Source: Symbiodinium natans
Taxonomy: Eukaryota; Sar; Dinophyceae; Suessiales; Symbiodiniaceae
DNA length: 62,000 bases
Assembly (NCBI GenBank): GCA_905221605.1
Contig: CAJNDS010002504.1
Span: forward strand, 1-62,000
Direction of reading: 5' to 3'
Positions 33,091 through 45,192 of this stretch are shown here, piece by piece. The notes beneath the pieces are model-generated. The model saw only the letters and a program-made list of their open reading frames with translations, made no database searches and was not told the origin of the DNA. Made by a program: the position numbers and the translations under genes. Positions within the stretch are counted from its first letter, which is position 1; each line of letters opens with the position of its first letter.

Positions 33091-36000
33091 TGCTGTGTGC
33101 TGAGCTCCTGGTTGAAGGACGGCCTTGGAAGTCCTCGTCATCTTGGGATAGTTGGACTTCGGCTTGTTGGTAAAAGAACAACTCACAACGTCTTTCTTTT
33201 GCTGAAGCTATTTTTTATTGTGTTGGGGGGGGGACTTTGGGCTTCATCCAGGTTGCAGGCCTGTGGCCGGAGCACGGATGGAAGAGTAGAGAGAGCGCGC
33301 AAACTGCGAGAGCACTCACCTCACACGAACCTCGCGACAAACGTCACTAGGGACCACCAGCATTGCTTAGCTTTTCTGCCGGTTGCCAATGCCCGCTTGG
33401 TTCAATTCAGGCTGCCCCTTAAAACTGTCAGCCTCTATGCAGCCCTGGGCCTCCTCACAGCCTCTTGATTACTCAAGGAATTCGCCCAAGTGTCGTCCGA
33501 CACCACTGCTAAAGCAAGACGAAAGTCAGGCCCGGCTGGCGCTTTCATGAGGTGGTGCCAAGATAGGGTCACGTTCTGGCTGGTGCCTATGCAAGAAATC
33601 TGAGTGGTCATGCCTTAGCCCCGCCATGCCTGCAAATGCATCGCCGGCCCCGTCTTTCCGTACGAAGCTGCGATTCCGAACCTGGTCTCAAGAAAGCTGC
33701 GATTGGTGTTATGGGTTCCCATACTTGGGGCTTCAAATTTGAGAAGGGTCGTTGAGGCCGGCATTTGACATGTTCCGGTCAAGGAGCAGAAACAGTGATC
33801 TTGGTGGCTCCAGACTTTGGACAGTGACCGTGATTCGGGTGCAACTCAACTTACCCAGGTCTAGCACAGGGTGCAGGCTTCATTTCTTCATGCCTTAAAA
33901 ACTTACAACAATGAGTGCCTGAAGGTGTACGCCATCCGAAAACCACTAGCATGTTCTGATTAGACCATGACGCTTAGGAAGAGGATGGTGGTGAGGGAGA
34001 GAAGGATGAGGAGGATGATGATGCTGCTGATGATAATGATCACCGTCTCTTGCATCTTTGGCATTTTTTCTGTTGATTACTGTAGCTATTTGTTATATTG
34101 ATGTTGCGTTTGATGCTTGCCATTTTTATCGTTGGTGCTGTTACTCAGCATGTCGTAACTTTCTCAGCGCGATTGCTACAAAAAACGTGCTTGATAAACT
34201 TTTGCCAAGACTATTTTCAACGATCCTTATCATGTTCCACTTCTTCTTTGTCAATTTGCTTATTGCTCACAACTTATGTCTTCTTGCTTGTGTATGTGCT
34301 GCTTCCTACTTATAACTAGCCATACTTATTACCCCTTTCGTGTTGCACTACGATTACTGCCCGTCATGACATTATTCCTGATTCAATTTGCACTGGTCGC
34401 TGTTGATGAGCTCTCTCTCTCTCTCTCTCTCCCGCGCCATCCCCTAGGGTCTTGCTACGCAAGGGCATGATCGAAATCACCATTACTATCAGGAAAATGA
34501 AGAAACCGCATGAGTCGGCCGAGTCCAGGAGGGAAGTTTCAGTCTTCCCGGACCGCGCGTCGTTCGCGCTCTCAGGCCCCGGCCGGTGGCACGGGGAACC
34601 TCTGCACCTTTACCTTGTCTCGTCTGGGCTTTGATTGGGTGGGCGCCAAAGCGTAATCCAAGCCCTGACTAGTAAACTCCCCAAGTTGTAGAACAATCCC
34701 AGATGTCCGGATTCTCTTGACCGTTGAAATCAGACAAAAGGGAAAGGGCTCTTGGGGTACTAATCCCTCTATCCTATACTCAGATGACCCCAAACAGCAA
34801 GAGACCGTGTGGAGACGCCAGAAAATTCCAGGATCAAGAGCACGTTCAAAAGACACCAAGAGCTCGGACAGCGGACAGCCACGACAGCTTTGCAGTTGGC
34901 GATCAAATACGTCATAAGCGACGACAGTTTGGCGCTTAGCGAACACCGACGTCCTAAGGAGACGGCAGTTTCGCATGAAGAAGCCAAAAAGCTCCGACCG
35001 TTTCGAGAGTGGCCGCGCTCCTGCCTAGGCGAGCGCGCACCTTGTTCGTCCCAAAGGCTCGAAGGCTTCGAGGAAAACGCATGGTCCGGGCCGTTGGCGC
35101 CGGGGGGCCCGCCGGCATCAGTTACCTACCCGTGCTTGCCCTTTGTTTTGCATCCGGGCTATGATGTCCTGGCCAGAAGAACTCAGCAACACTCTCAAAC
35201 CCCAGCACTCGGGGCTACGACCCTGAGCCTTGCGAATCGAATGGATTTAGGAACTTCTTCGTACAGAATGACCACAAAGGGTGACTAGGAACCCTTTACT
35301 GTTGACAGGCTGGTTTGGGGAATAACCTCATGTCACCTGTGGGGTCACAGAGGGCCCGGCACCGTAGCCGCGCCACGTTGAGGCCACAAGCGACGGACGC
35401 GAGCCACAAGTGACCACCTCAGGACAATACGAACAGGCTTCGGAAGTGTTTCGGAGGTTGGAGCAGATGTTGACATTGAAGACTTGGACAACCAAATTTG
35501 TAGATTGTTGGCGCCTCCTGCCGGCGTGCGTGCCGGCACGTACAAAAGCCTCTCCTGAACATTGAGCGCCCGATGCACAATGCTAAACACCCTCGTCCTG
35601 AGCCACGCAAACTGCGAACCGACACTTCCAAGAGGGCTTCGGGAGTTTATGTTTCAGGGCCCTCAGGGTCAAAATGGCTCAAACACATCCACGCCCAGGT
35701 GCGATGTGCCGCCGGCGCTCAACCTCACCATCAGAGCGCGGCATCCGAGCCAGCCAGGTGGCTACCTTGTCTTCGGGTCGCTTGGCAAAGTCTCCCCAAG
35801 ACCCAAGCAGCAAGCGCTTGCACAGTCCAGTTCATCACTTCATCACAACAGTTCATGCCGGTGAGCCCATGCTACGAGCAACCGTGTCCACAACAAGGTC
35901 ACTAACAAGGTGCCAACAAGAATGCCGATTTCTATTTACAGAAGCCTGCCGCTCAGGTCTTGGCAGAGTCGACATCCTGCACGTCGGGGCTTGTCAGGGC

Positions 36001-39000
36001 GCGTTACAGGTCATGTGCAGACTACTTGAGGATTCTAGCGCAGAACTCTTGTGCCCAAAAGTCTTGGTTCAGGACTTGTCAAGAAGAATACCCTGTTTTC
36101 GCACCTCAGGGAACACTGTATGAAGTTGTTGAGCTAGCATGTTTCTACCTGTTGTCGGGACGATCTCGCCATTCATGGTTTGATGTGGTGATCTACGTGC
36201 AAGGCTGATTGCAGATCAAGCCGATCAAGCTCCAACACTCGAATGCTCAAGCTGAAGATTCACAGGCAGGCACGGCTGATGCCTGGCAAAGGCCCTCGGA
36301 CTTCTTCTGCTCTGCGAGCGCCATGTATTCCTTGGACTGAGAAGCGACCCCCATGCCCGAACCTCAGAACAACTCAGAACCTCAGCTGAATGGACTTTCA
36401 ATGACATTCGCCCCTTTTTGTGCAGGGGGCGACGTCGTTCTTTCGGGCCAAGCCTTTCCTCAGTGGCTTAAGGCCTCGACAGTTTAGGGTTGATGCTTAT
36501 CTTGCGCTTAGCCGATGTCTCACCGTTTTCCTCTGAAGTCCCCACAATCAGCCTACAGAAGCTGAATGACCTCGTGACGTCGCGCAGCAGGAGGGCGCTG
36601 AGCTGCAGTATGAGGGCCCCTACACAACTAGCATGCGTTGCCAGGGTGCGGTTTCCGAGCCAAACACGAAGTCTGTGTATGGCATGACCTGCATTTGGTG
36701 TTAAGAAACTTGCGATCCAGGATAACGTGCAACATCAGACAAGACAAGCCCTACCCCAAACATGGGGCCCATGCCGTCAGAATCCGGTCGCCGAAGTAGC
36801 GGCACACGTAAGGTGCCGAGAGGTTCCTTGGGCTAAGACGCTTCGCTTACAAGTGGCATCTTGAGCAATAACTTAGGGGTGTTTTTGTTGGGCGTAAAAG
36901 CTTTGGGAAGAACCTCCTTGGAACGCCAAGGTTCAAGCAGAAGGTGTTGCCCATCTTCGCGCAATGCCTTGCCAAAAGGCTCTGAGCATCAGCTTACTCG
37001 GCCATGTCTATGCAGTCTAGGGTTTCATCAACCGTGGCTCTGCATTGGGTCTCGGTAGACTGGTCCCAATGCAGACGTCGCCTACAAGTCGCCGCTAAGT
37101 CCCTGGCTGCGCATGAAACACGCAAAGCTTGCAAGAGTGACTCAGACACAAAAATGAAACCAGCCCCGAAAAGCCACTGAATGCGTCACGAGCTGAAGAA
37201 TTCAGCGCAGCACTCGGTCCACCTCAACCCCTCCACTGGCAACTCTAAGTAACAACCCCACAAAGCCGGAAGATGTCGACTGATAAACGCCCTTGCGCCC
37301 CTGAATGTAAACCCCAATACCACGCAGAACCCCTTTGCAACAGGCGTTCTGTCTAAGCCCGAGCTCGAAAGACCCCAGACAGGAGCCAGAGTCCTTAACC
37401 CACATACACCCCAACAGCTCGTCCAGCATCGTTGTGCCGAAGTAAACAGCAACATCAAAGAATGCAAAGCGCAATGGAAAAATCCAGAAGCCACAAGGCA
37501 ACCTTTCAACGGATCTCCAGAGCTTCCGCCAGTAAACTGGATTCGCGTGAGAGAGAGACAAGCAGTAGGGTACCTTCTTGGGGTCCTTAGTATAAGGGGA
37601 ATCTTACTTTTGGGGGGTCTGTTTTGGGGGTCCCCTATTTTCGGACCGAGCCCTGAACTCTGCCAGGATTTTGACACTCTCGAAGGAGACGGTCAGGAAG
37701 GTCGCCTTGCCAGAAAGGCCACAAGGGGCCCCCCATCTGAGGGTTTGAGGGTAACACCTTTGGAGGGCTCCTCCAGGAAATATTTATCGAAGGCTCTTGA
37801 GGTCACTCTTCGGCTGTTTGGTTTTAACATCTTGCAACGTGTTTGCTGTTATCTGTTCTTGTTGCCGTTGGGTTTGGCGATGTTCGGCAAAGGCAACGAC
37901 TGGTAGGGCTCCTCCTGGACTCGGAAGCCCAAGAATCTCCAGGCTTGGACTTCCACATGAAGCCCTCAAACATCTCAAGCAGAGCTCGCCACCACATAGT
38001 TCTGCGCAATTTGCGAGGCAAACCTCACTACTCACTACGCTCTATGACGCGCTAAGGCCTTCTGTACATATAGGGTGCCCAGCGCAAGCTCTGAGCCATC
38101 GCCTCCGCGTAGACAACGCCCGCAGCTTCCACTTGCTCCCAGACTTTGAAGCGCAAGTGGTCCAGCTTGTACCTTCGGCTGAATGCTGATGAACTTGAAG
38201 GTTCTAAGCTCGCCTAGACCCTTTTTTTCCAAGAGACTTCGCCCGCCTAGACCCTAAACCCTAAACCCTGAAACCCTGAACCCTAAACCCTCAAGGGGAT
38301 TCTGAGATTCTTTAAACTTCGTGGCTCGCATTGGCTCGCCAAACATGGGCAGTTGGAGCTGAGCGGCTGGTTGGCGGCGCCGGCCTTGCACAGGTGGACT
38401 TCTCTTGTCCGCCGACATTCAAAGGATGTTGAATCCGGCACTTGCCGAAGGCATGCTCCGGGCAGTCATTATGCTTTCTTATGCTTCTCGATTCTCACCC
38501 TGTGGTCCAAGTTGATTGCCATTGGTGTGCCGTGGGTTGTTGCTAAAGCATGGAATGGCTGGGCTTCTCAACTCGCGGCACGCCGTACGTAGAAATCCTC
38601 TTGTCTTTGGACGACTGCACAGGATCCTCCTGCTGGCGAAAACCGACCTCAGACCGGCACCTGAATCGCGCGGTAGACCACAGCAAGCTTGTGGGGGCCG
38701 TCGCCCTTGTCCTCGTGGCAGGCTTTCTTGCAGGGTTGATGGTGCAAATCGGTTCTGGCTTAAGAGGTGCATGACGTGCAAGCAAGGGGTCGAACCCAAA
38801 GCTTCAATCATCTTCAATCTCTGTGGCCCCCTAGCAGCCTGCAGTATTCAGTGTTCATGACGGGTCTAGGTATTCTAAGTAGGCCATGGACTTATGCAAA
38901 AAGGTCTAAGCATGTCAACCGCAGGTTCGGTTCGGCAATTCTTCAGAAGCTGTGCCGTGGCTTGCGTCGTAGTATGGCGTGATGTGTTGTCGTGGGCTAC

Positions 39001-39228
39001 AGTACGAATACCCCAAACATGCATCGAAACAGACAGTTCGTGGTTCTCAGCATCATTCTACCAGAGGACATAACTGGACAGCTGTACATGCTCTGGGTGA
39101 CACCGTGTCAGGCCTCGCTTGGTGACGACAAGGCCGGCCTGCGCAGGTTCTCCGAGAAGCAGGGCGAAGGCCAAAGGATTCTTTCTCCGTTAGGGTGAGT
39201 GATCCTGGCAAATGTAAACCGACAAGTA
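33091..39228. other. No callable gene; minor repeats
   Basis: Contents seen: a (GAT)-rich patch near 33975-34040, an AT-rich patch to about 34330, a (CT)n run at 34410-34432 and telomere-like CCCTAAA repeats at 38250-38292. A minus-strand frame at 37202-37540 reads like a hydrophobic membrane protein but has no recognised family and could be a decayed copy. Confidence 0.3.
38250..38292. repeat. Interstitial CCCTAAA repeats
   Basis: Five to six units of CCCTAAA with single-base variants (CCCTGAA) lie in an otherwise unique region. They match the TTTAGGG telomere type in the C-rich orientation. Confidence 0.75.
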
Positions 39229-39311
39229 TCCTAAGCCCTAAGCCCTAAGCCCTAAGCCCTAAGCCCTAAGCCCTAAGCCCTAAGCCCTAAGCCCTAAGCC
39301 CTAAGCCCTAA
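39229..39311. repeat. (CCCTAAG)n tandem array
   Basis: Eleven or more head-to-tail copies of the heptamer CCCTAAG end in one CCCTAAA. This is a homogeneous one-base variant of the TTTAGGG telomere repeat, and much more regular than the other telomere-like patches. Confidence 0.85.
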
Positions 39312-39420
39312 ACCCGTTGTGTCCAAGACCGCCTCTCTGCCCGCTCCCGCCGGCTCGCGCACAGCAAGGCCTCAAAGAGGAGACGAGATGAAATGGCTCG
39401 GGGATAGGAGAGGGCTTTAC

Positions 39421-39427
39421 GAGAGAA

Positions 39428-39458
<31 letters not shown>

Positions 39459-39548
39459 GAGAGAGAGAGAGTGAGTGAGTGAGGGAAGGAGGGAAGGAGG
39501 GAAGGAGGGAAGGAGGGAAGGAGGGAAGGAGGGAAGGAGGGCTTCACT
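39421..39548. repeat. Polypurine tract: (GA)n then (GGGAAGGA)n
   Basis: About 55 bp of GA-dominated repeats pass into GTGA units and then into about seven copies of an 8-base GGGAAGGA unit. All purines are on one strand, so triplex or slippage structures are possible. Confidence 0.8.
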
Positions 39549-42500
39549 CAGAGAAAAATGAAATCGAAAGTCGCCAGACTTTCTCAACAGCTTTTTTCCG
39601 AGCACCTCCGGAGGGAAGGAGGGAAAGAATGGGGAGACATACGAAAGCAGGGCTACCACACTGCATCAGGGCCCGTCGAAGTCCTGTACCTGTTGCATGC
39701 GTCTGTAAGCACAGAGGTAAGACCGTTGTTCTTCGGAGGTAACTGCGAGGCTGCGATGCCCGCCCACCGGCAGGATTGGGGCGGGCATGGGAAACCATCG
39801 AGGTATACCAGGTTTGGAGTTTAAGTTTGCATCCCCGCGCCAAGACGTAGCGGAAAGTGGAAGTTCTGGAAGCTGTTGGGTCGAAGCATCGTCCCGGCAC
39901 ATGAAGCTACGGCTGCTAAGATTCACTCAAGTAGCTACGGGTAGCCAGGGGAGAGGAACGATGGAAGAAGAGAAGACGACACAGCGCTGCCGATGCTAAA
40001 GCGACCCTCAAAACCTGGAGTCCCTGACAGTCCATCCGGTGCTCTCAGACACGATCTCGGAGAAGAGCGGCTGGATGCCCGTCTGCAAAGCACGGAAGAA
40101 ACAGACGAATGTCAGCCGCGGAAACCCCTGAATTCCGAGGCTGCACGGGTTTGGGGAACAAGGCGTGCAGCTCGCGGGTCGTGCTTTGTATTGTCTGTGT
40201 ATTGAAGCAGCGCCAGACCAGAGGAAAGGGCACACAAGGAGCTTGATGACTTTGCGTCTGGCGAGATGCCTAGACTCTAGACTAGACTCGAGACTCTATG
40301 CCGAGAAACTGCACCTCGCAACCACTTGAGCCCCCAGAGAAACATGCAATTTGACCCTAACATGACCCTTGAAGCCAGCCTGCTTGAGGAAGTCTTGCAG
40401 CTTGTATCCTGTCAGAGTACAGCTTCTCAACTGCAGCTGTGATGGAGGCCTGCCCAGCATCCAGTGTACTGATTTGCCAAAAGGCAGATGATCTTAAACC
40501 CAACATGGAACACAGACCAGGCCTCCAAACTGCAAGATTGCGATCTCGCTATCTGAACAAAACCTTTGCGGAAAAGTCTCTGGATGACTTTCCTTCCCTC
40601 CCCTCGCCCTGCAGGCCTAGCTGGTCACGGCCGACGCCACCGAGGATGGACACAATGGGCGTCTGTCGCCGGATTGCCTTCTCGTGAGCACGAACAAAAG
40701 GAAAAGAACCGAAACAACCGACACCGCAGATTTACAACGGGCTTACTCAAAAGACAGAGAAAAGACGCAGGACAACTACAGGAACACTTGAACCCATGAG
40801 TAAATAGAATGCGCTGATGAAAATGGGCAGCAAAGGGCCGCAAATGCTAGTTTGAAACACTTGCCGAAGCCTCACTGGGACCGATTCGTTTCTCACAGGA
40901 ATTTTGGGCCCCTTGTACTTATTGTTCCTATCTCGTCCCAGAAGTGTTCAGTTGCCACTTGTGATTACTGGAGATTTCATGGCCTCGCGATGTGGGTTAA
41001 CGCATGGTCTTGCTCTGGCCTCTCTCGAGTTGGCGCCTCATTCAACAGGCCCAAACAGGCTAAATGTCACAGAGGGAGAGAGACAGAGAGACAGAGAGAG
41101 AGAGACAGAGAATGAGAGAGGGAGAGAGAGAAAAAGAGAGAGAGAGAGAGAGAGAGAGACAGAAAGAAACAGAGAAAGTTTTTGGAGCACTGAACTGCTC
41201 ACTACTAGAACAGCGCTGATTGCAAATACTGGAGCCTTAGTTAACTGTATCTGCGAATTTCCTGTGAGATGACCTGGAACCAAAGCTGTAATTCCGCACA
41301 TTTCCAGCGTTGCCCAAAGCTGTGCGTGTCGCTGTGAGAAATCTGTGGAGATGTGAGGGACCTGCAGAAAAGCTGCAAGAAAGATGTAGAAATCACGCAG
41401 GAAACGGCAAAGCTTCCGTGAGGAGACCGTGGGGATTCTGCAGCAAGATCGCAGCCCGCTCGCAGCCCGCGCAGCAACATCACATCTCTCTCGCAGCCAG
41501 CAAGCAAGCTCGTAGCAATGGCCGAGAAGCTGCAAAAAGAAATGTTTGAATTTCAACATATGCTTGAAATTGCCGATGATGAGGATAAGCGTCGGCCTCC
41601 GACGACATGGGGCCCTGGTCCTGCTGCAGCAAGGCCTTCAACAAGGGTCATCAATGCAGTCGTTTACCCAGCTAGGCTCTGAGAATCGACTTCAGAGAGC
41701 CCTCGATGCTAGATCCTTGCGGCCCTGGCAACTCCAGATCCTGAGCCTGGAGACCTTGGGGGCCCTGCGCCCCGAAAAGCCTTCTGCATCCTTGAGCCTC
41801 GCACCCACATCCGAAGTACTTGACACCCTGGAGCTTAGGCGAGAGGGTGTTGGGGAGAGAAGAACCTCAATGTGCCTGCACGGTAAGCGCGGTGTTCGTC
41901 GCCGCCCCTGTGGCTGCATATTCCAAGGCCAGGCCGGCCTTCAGGCGACTTTAGAGGACCTTATGCTTAAGTCTAGGGAACGGGTGCAGACCATCTTCAG
42001 GGGCAGAGGAAGAGGCATGGCGCTTGCTCGGCATCATGCATGCTGGCACAGGCAAGACAAAGACAAAGCTCGTCACGTAACCTGTTGTTTTTGTCGCCTC
42101 CCCACTCAGCTGCCCAATCTCCGACAGCATGCTTTGCATGTGGCCTCAACATGCCGAGGCTAGGTTTGTGTTTGAGACTTCAGGAGTCCAGGAGACTGCC
42201 TGTTAGAGAACGAAAAGCCGACGACAACAAGCTGGGAAAAAGCAGCCGCTCCACAACCGTGTCTCGGCAAAGCCAAGGGGGTGGCCCTCAACTTGCACGA
42301 CCTGGGCTTCATACTCTTGGATGCTTCTAATTCCGTGTGGGCAAACTATGGCCTCTGGGCAACTCTGGCCTAGTCTCGCTGAGCTGCTGAAAGTTGATAT
42401 AAGAGCTGAGGCTGATCCTATGTCCTAGAACTTGTGAGAGGTTTAGTACACTCAGCACTCATAGGGCGCTGGTCCACATTCCCCGGCGCCCGGGGCCAAG

Positions 42501-44913
42501 ACCGCATTCGGTCGGAGCTTGTACCTGAGAAGGAACACATGGAGCAAGGAAGCGTATTTCCCGAATAAAAGAAGACCCGTGCCCTGAAGACCCTTTTATT
42601 CTGATTTTTGCTGGCGAACGCAGGCAACCCAAAGGCCTAGGTTCACTGAGTGGCTGACTCAGGCTTAGGCCTTGGAACGATCCTACTCTTTCGAGTTTAC
42701 CGCTGGACCGCTGCAGTCTGACGAATATTTCGGCATCTTGTGCTCGTGATGCCAAGGTGCTCCTCCAAGAATGCCTTAGGCACCTGGGAAGTGGCTCACT
42801 CGCTCTGCCCGTCGCGCCCTGACACCCCCCGTTTTCAACACCCCAGTGGTCCAGAGACTCCGGAATGCGGGACGCAACCGCAACCGAATCTGGACTCTTC
42901 AGATTTGTGCTGCAACTCGAGAAGCCCCTGCCTCGGCGCGGACCTCAAGGAGAGATCCCCCCATGCACCTCTAGTTGCTCGAGGGCTCTTCGGGTAGGGG
43001 GATGTAGGTTTCCTGTAGGGTTCAAGGACTCCAAGGACCGTTTGGAGGTGAAGCCTGCGGACAATTTTCGGGTGTCGACTTCCATCTGCCCGCTGAACGA
43101 CATGTTACTGGCTGTTCTTCTGATGGTATCTCAGGTATCGAGTGCCCATGCGCATGAACCCTTGGGTCAAGTCTTACCCCACATAACTGCATGGATGTAT
43201 TGTGGAAGGTGGTCATGAATGCGGAGCGTGTGCTGCACATGGTTGTGTGTAGCAAGATCCGAACAGCTGGCAAGACATCCCAGTGTGCTGGAAGCCTTGT
43301 CATAACGACAGATCATGCAACAAAGATAAGTTCTTTTGAGCCCGGTGCTATGTAACTGCCCGAGACCGGGAACGGGAAGTGTATATAGCCGAACTCCAAA
43401 GCCCTCAAAACCGTCGCAAGAAGCTTCCCTGAGGCGAGGCACAACAGTCTCTGACACTGCGGCGCGCGGCTGCCAGGCCTCACTTACTCATGCTTGCTAG
43501 CTGCCATGGGGATGATGGGGTGCGGAAACCCTACTGGCTTGAGGGCCAAGAGAGTGCGCTTCGGTTTCGGTGTTGAGCGGTAGTGCGTATGACACGACCC
43601 TTTCTGCCCGAAACCGGGCTTTGTGAAGGTGGCTGGCTTTGTGCACAGTGACTTTAGTAGTAGGAGTAGCAGCGCTGCTGCTACTACTACCATGAAGACT
43701 AGGAGTGAGCAGCGCAGTAGACGCAGGAATTAGCAATCAGGCAGTACAAGTAGCAGCAAGAAGCCGCAGGGCGTAGGAGAAACTAAACCCCGCGGAACAG
43801 AAACCCAAGGCGCATGCCGGGACCGAATCGACATGCTGGGAAGGCAAAAACACAGCAAGCAAACCGTGAAGCCAGGCAGTCAGAAGCTCAAACAAGCGTG
43901 GGCGCTGTTGTCAACCACGAAGGCTTGCTTCTCAACACAAGAATATAACCCATGAGGAAGAATTCTCCTGGCATCCGCTGGCAAAGCACCGCATCCAAAC
44001 CTTAGTCCTCACATCTCAACTTCGGCGAGGGGCACATCCGCAGTGCCACCGTTGGCGATCGGCGTTTCCGCCATGGTGACTTAAAGAGATACATCCGGCG
44101 ATGGAGGCCCCAAAGCTGGTTCATTGAGGGGGGGGGGAGGCTTTAGGGGCTCGGGTTCGGTGGACACCGATCAATTGCCGTGATGCAGAGGGCTCCGAAG
44201 TGGAAACTCGTTAGCGCTGATAAGGTTTCAGAGCTGCTTGCAGACTCAGTCATGCAGTGTGGTACGAGGTCTTGACTGGGCATGTTCGATGTAATGTAAT
44301 GCCCTTCATGATTCCCTAGATCTGCTTGAAGCAGGACTGGTCGACACGCCACCCGGCTGCTGAACGAAAGCGGAACCGAACATGCAGAACCGAAGGGCGA
44401 GTTAGGTCTTGAAACAAGGATCCCGAAATCCCACATAGCTCTCAATCTGATGATCCCTAAACGCCTTGGCAGCCAACTACAGTCGCCCTGGCTTGGTTTC
44501 GGTCGCCCCAAAGTGTTCCGTGCCAAGGATTTGAAGACACATGCAACAACTGCCGGGTGACTTCGAAGAATCGGCCCTTTGAACTTTTGTAATTCTTTGC
44601 AAAAGGCTCAATGAGGCGAGCATCTGGGGATCAGGATAAGAGAGCAATCTGCAAATGTGGAACTGCAACATGCTTCATCTGGTGACCGACACTTTCTTCT
44701 GGTCCCCAGAAACCCCTACAGCGAGCTGCTCCAGGCCTGTAGTTGCAGGAAGCAGCGGGGCTTCGGGTTTAGGGCGGCTTCGGCAGACTCAGTCTGCGCT
44801 TAGCACTTGAGACAGATGAGCAACCCCGGACGCTGAAATCGCTTGTTTCTGATTCCAGAATTTTGGCTGTGCCGCGTCCAGGCTATTTCGCGTCTGGCGG
44901 TATGGAAGCTGCG
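39549..44913. other. No callable gene; purine tract
   Basis: A GA-rich tract with C interruptions lies at 41072-41177, and a G-run near 44126. No open frame here has a recognised domain or a convincing pair of splice sites. Confidence 0.3.
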
Positions 44914-45192
44914 TCAGCGCTTGTGCTTGAAGACCATGAAGTAGATGATGACAATGACAGTCACCAGAAGGATCACCACCATGCACCATAAGGCAATCTT
45001 CTTGGCCTGAGTGTGTCACTACATAACGTCCTCACAAAAGACTTACCAAATTGATTTGGAGATCGGGCGCGATACAATGGTTGCGCGAATTTGAGACAGA
45101 GATACCGACACCGAGTTTCCCATCCCCTAGAAGACACACTACAGCGGACCATTCAAGCTCGCCCAAGAACAGGCCGGGATCTTTCGCGATTG
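44914..45192 (-). CDS. C-terminal exons of a single-pass membrane protein
   Basis: Two exons are read on the minus strand: 45192-45047 and 45006-44914. The first follows a pyrimidine-rich CCCCTCAG acceptor and ends at a consensus GTAAGT donor. The second follows CACTCAG and ends in TGA (44916-44914). The join is in phase and gives about 78 residues. These comprise a soluble, probably beta-rich part (contains GDGKLGVGISVSNS), then a juxtamembrane Lys-Lys, a hydrophobic helix of about 20 Val/Ile/Leu-rich residues and a basic tail FKHKR. This is a tail- or C-terminal membrane anchor with a short cytosolic end. The intron is only 40 bp. The family is not recognised; a SNARE-like anchor was considered, but no SNARE motif was found. 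Upstream exons were not resolved. Confidence 0.55.

Noticed and set aside
35675-35690. Possible spliced-leader fragment (AATGGCTCAA)
   Set aside because: Only about eight bases match the leader and the key ATTTTGG part is different; expected by chance.
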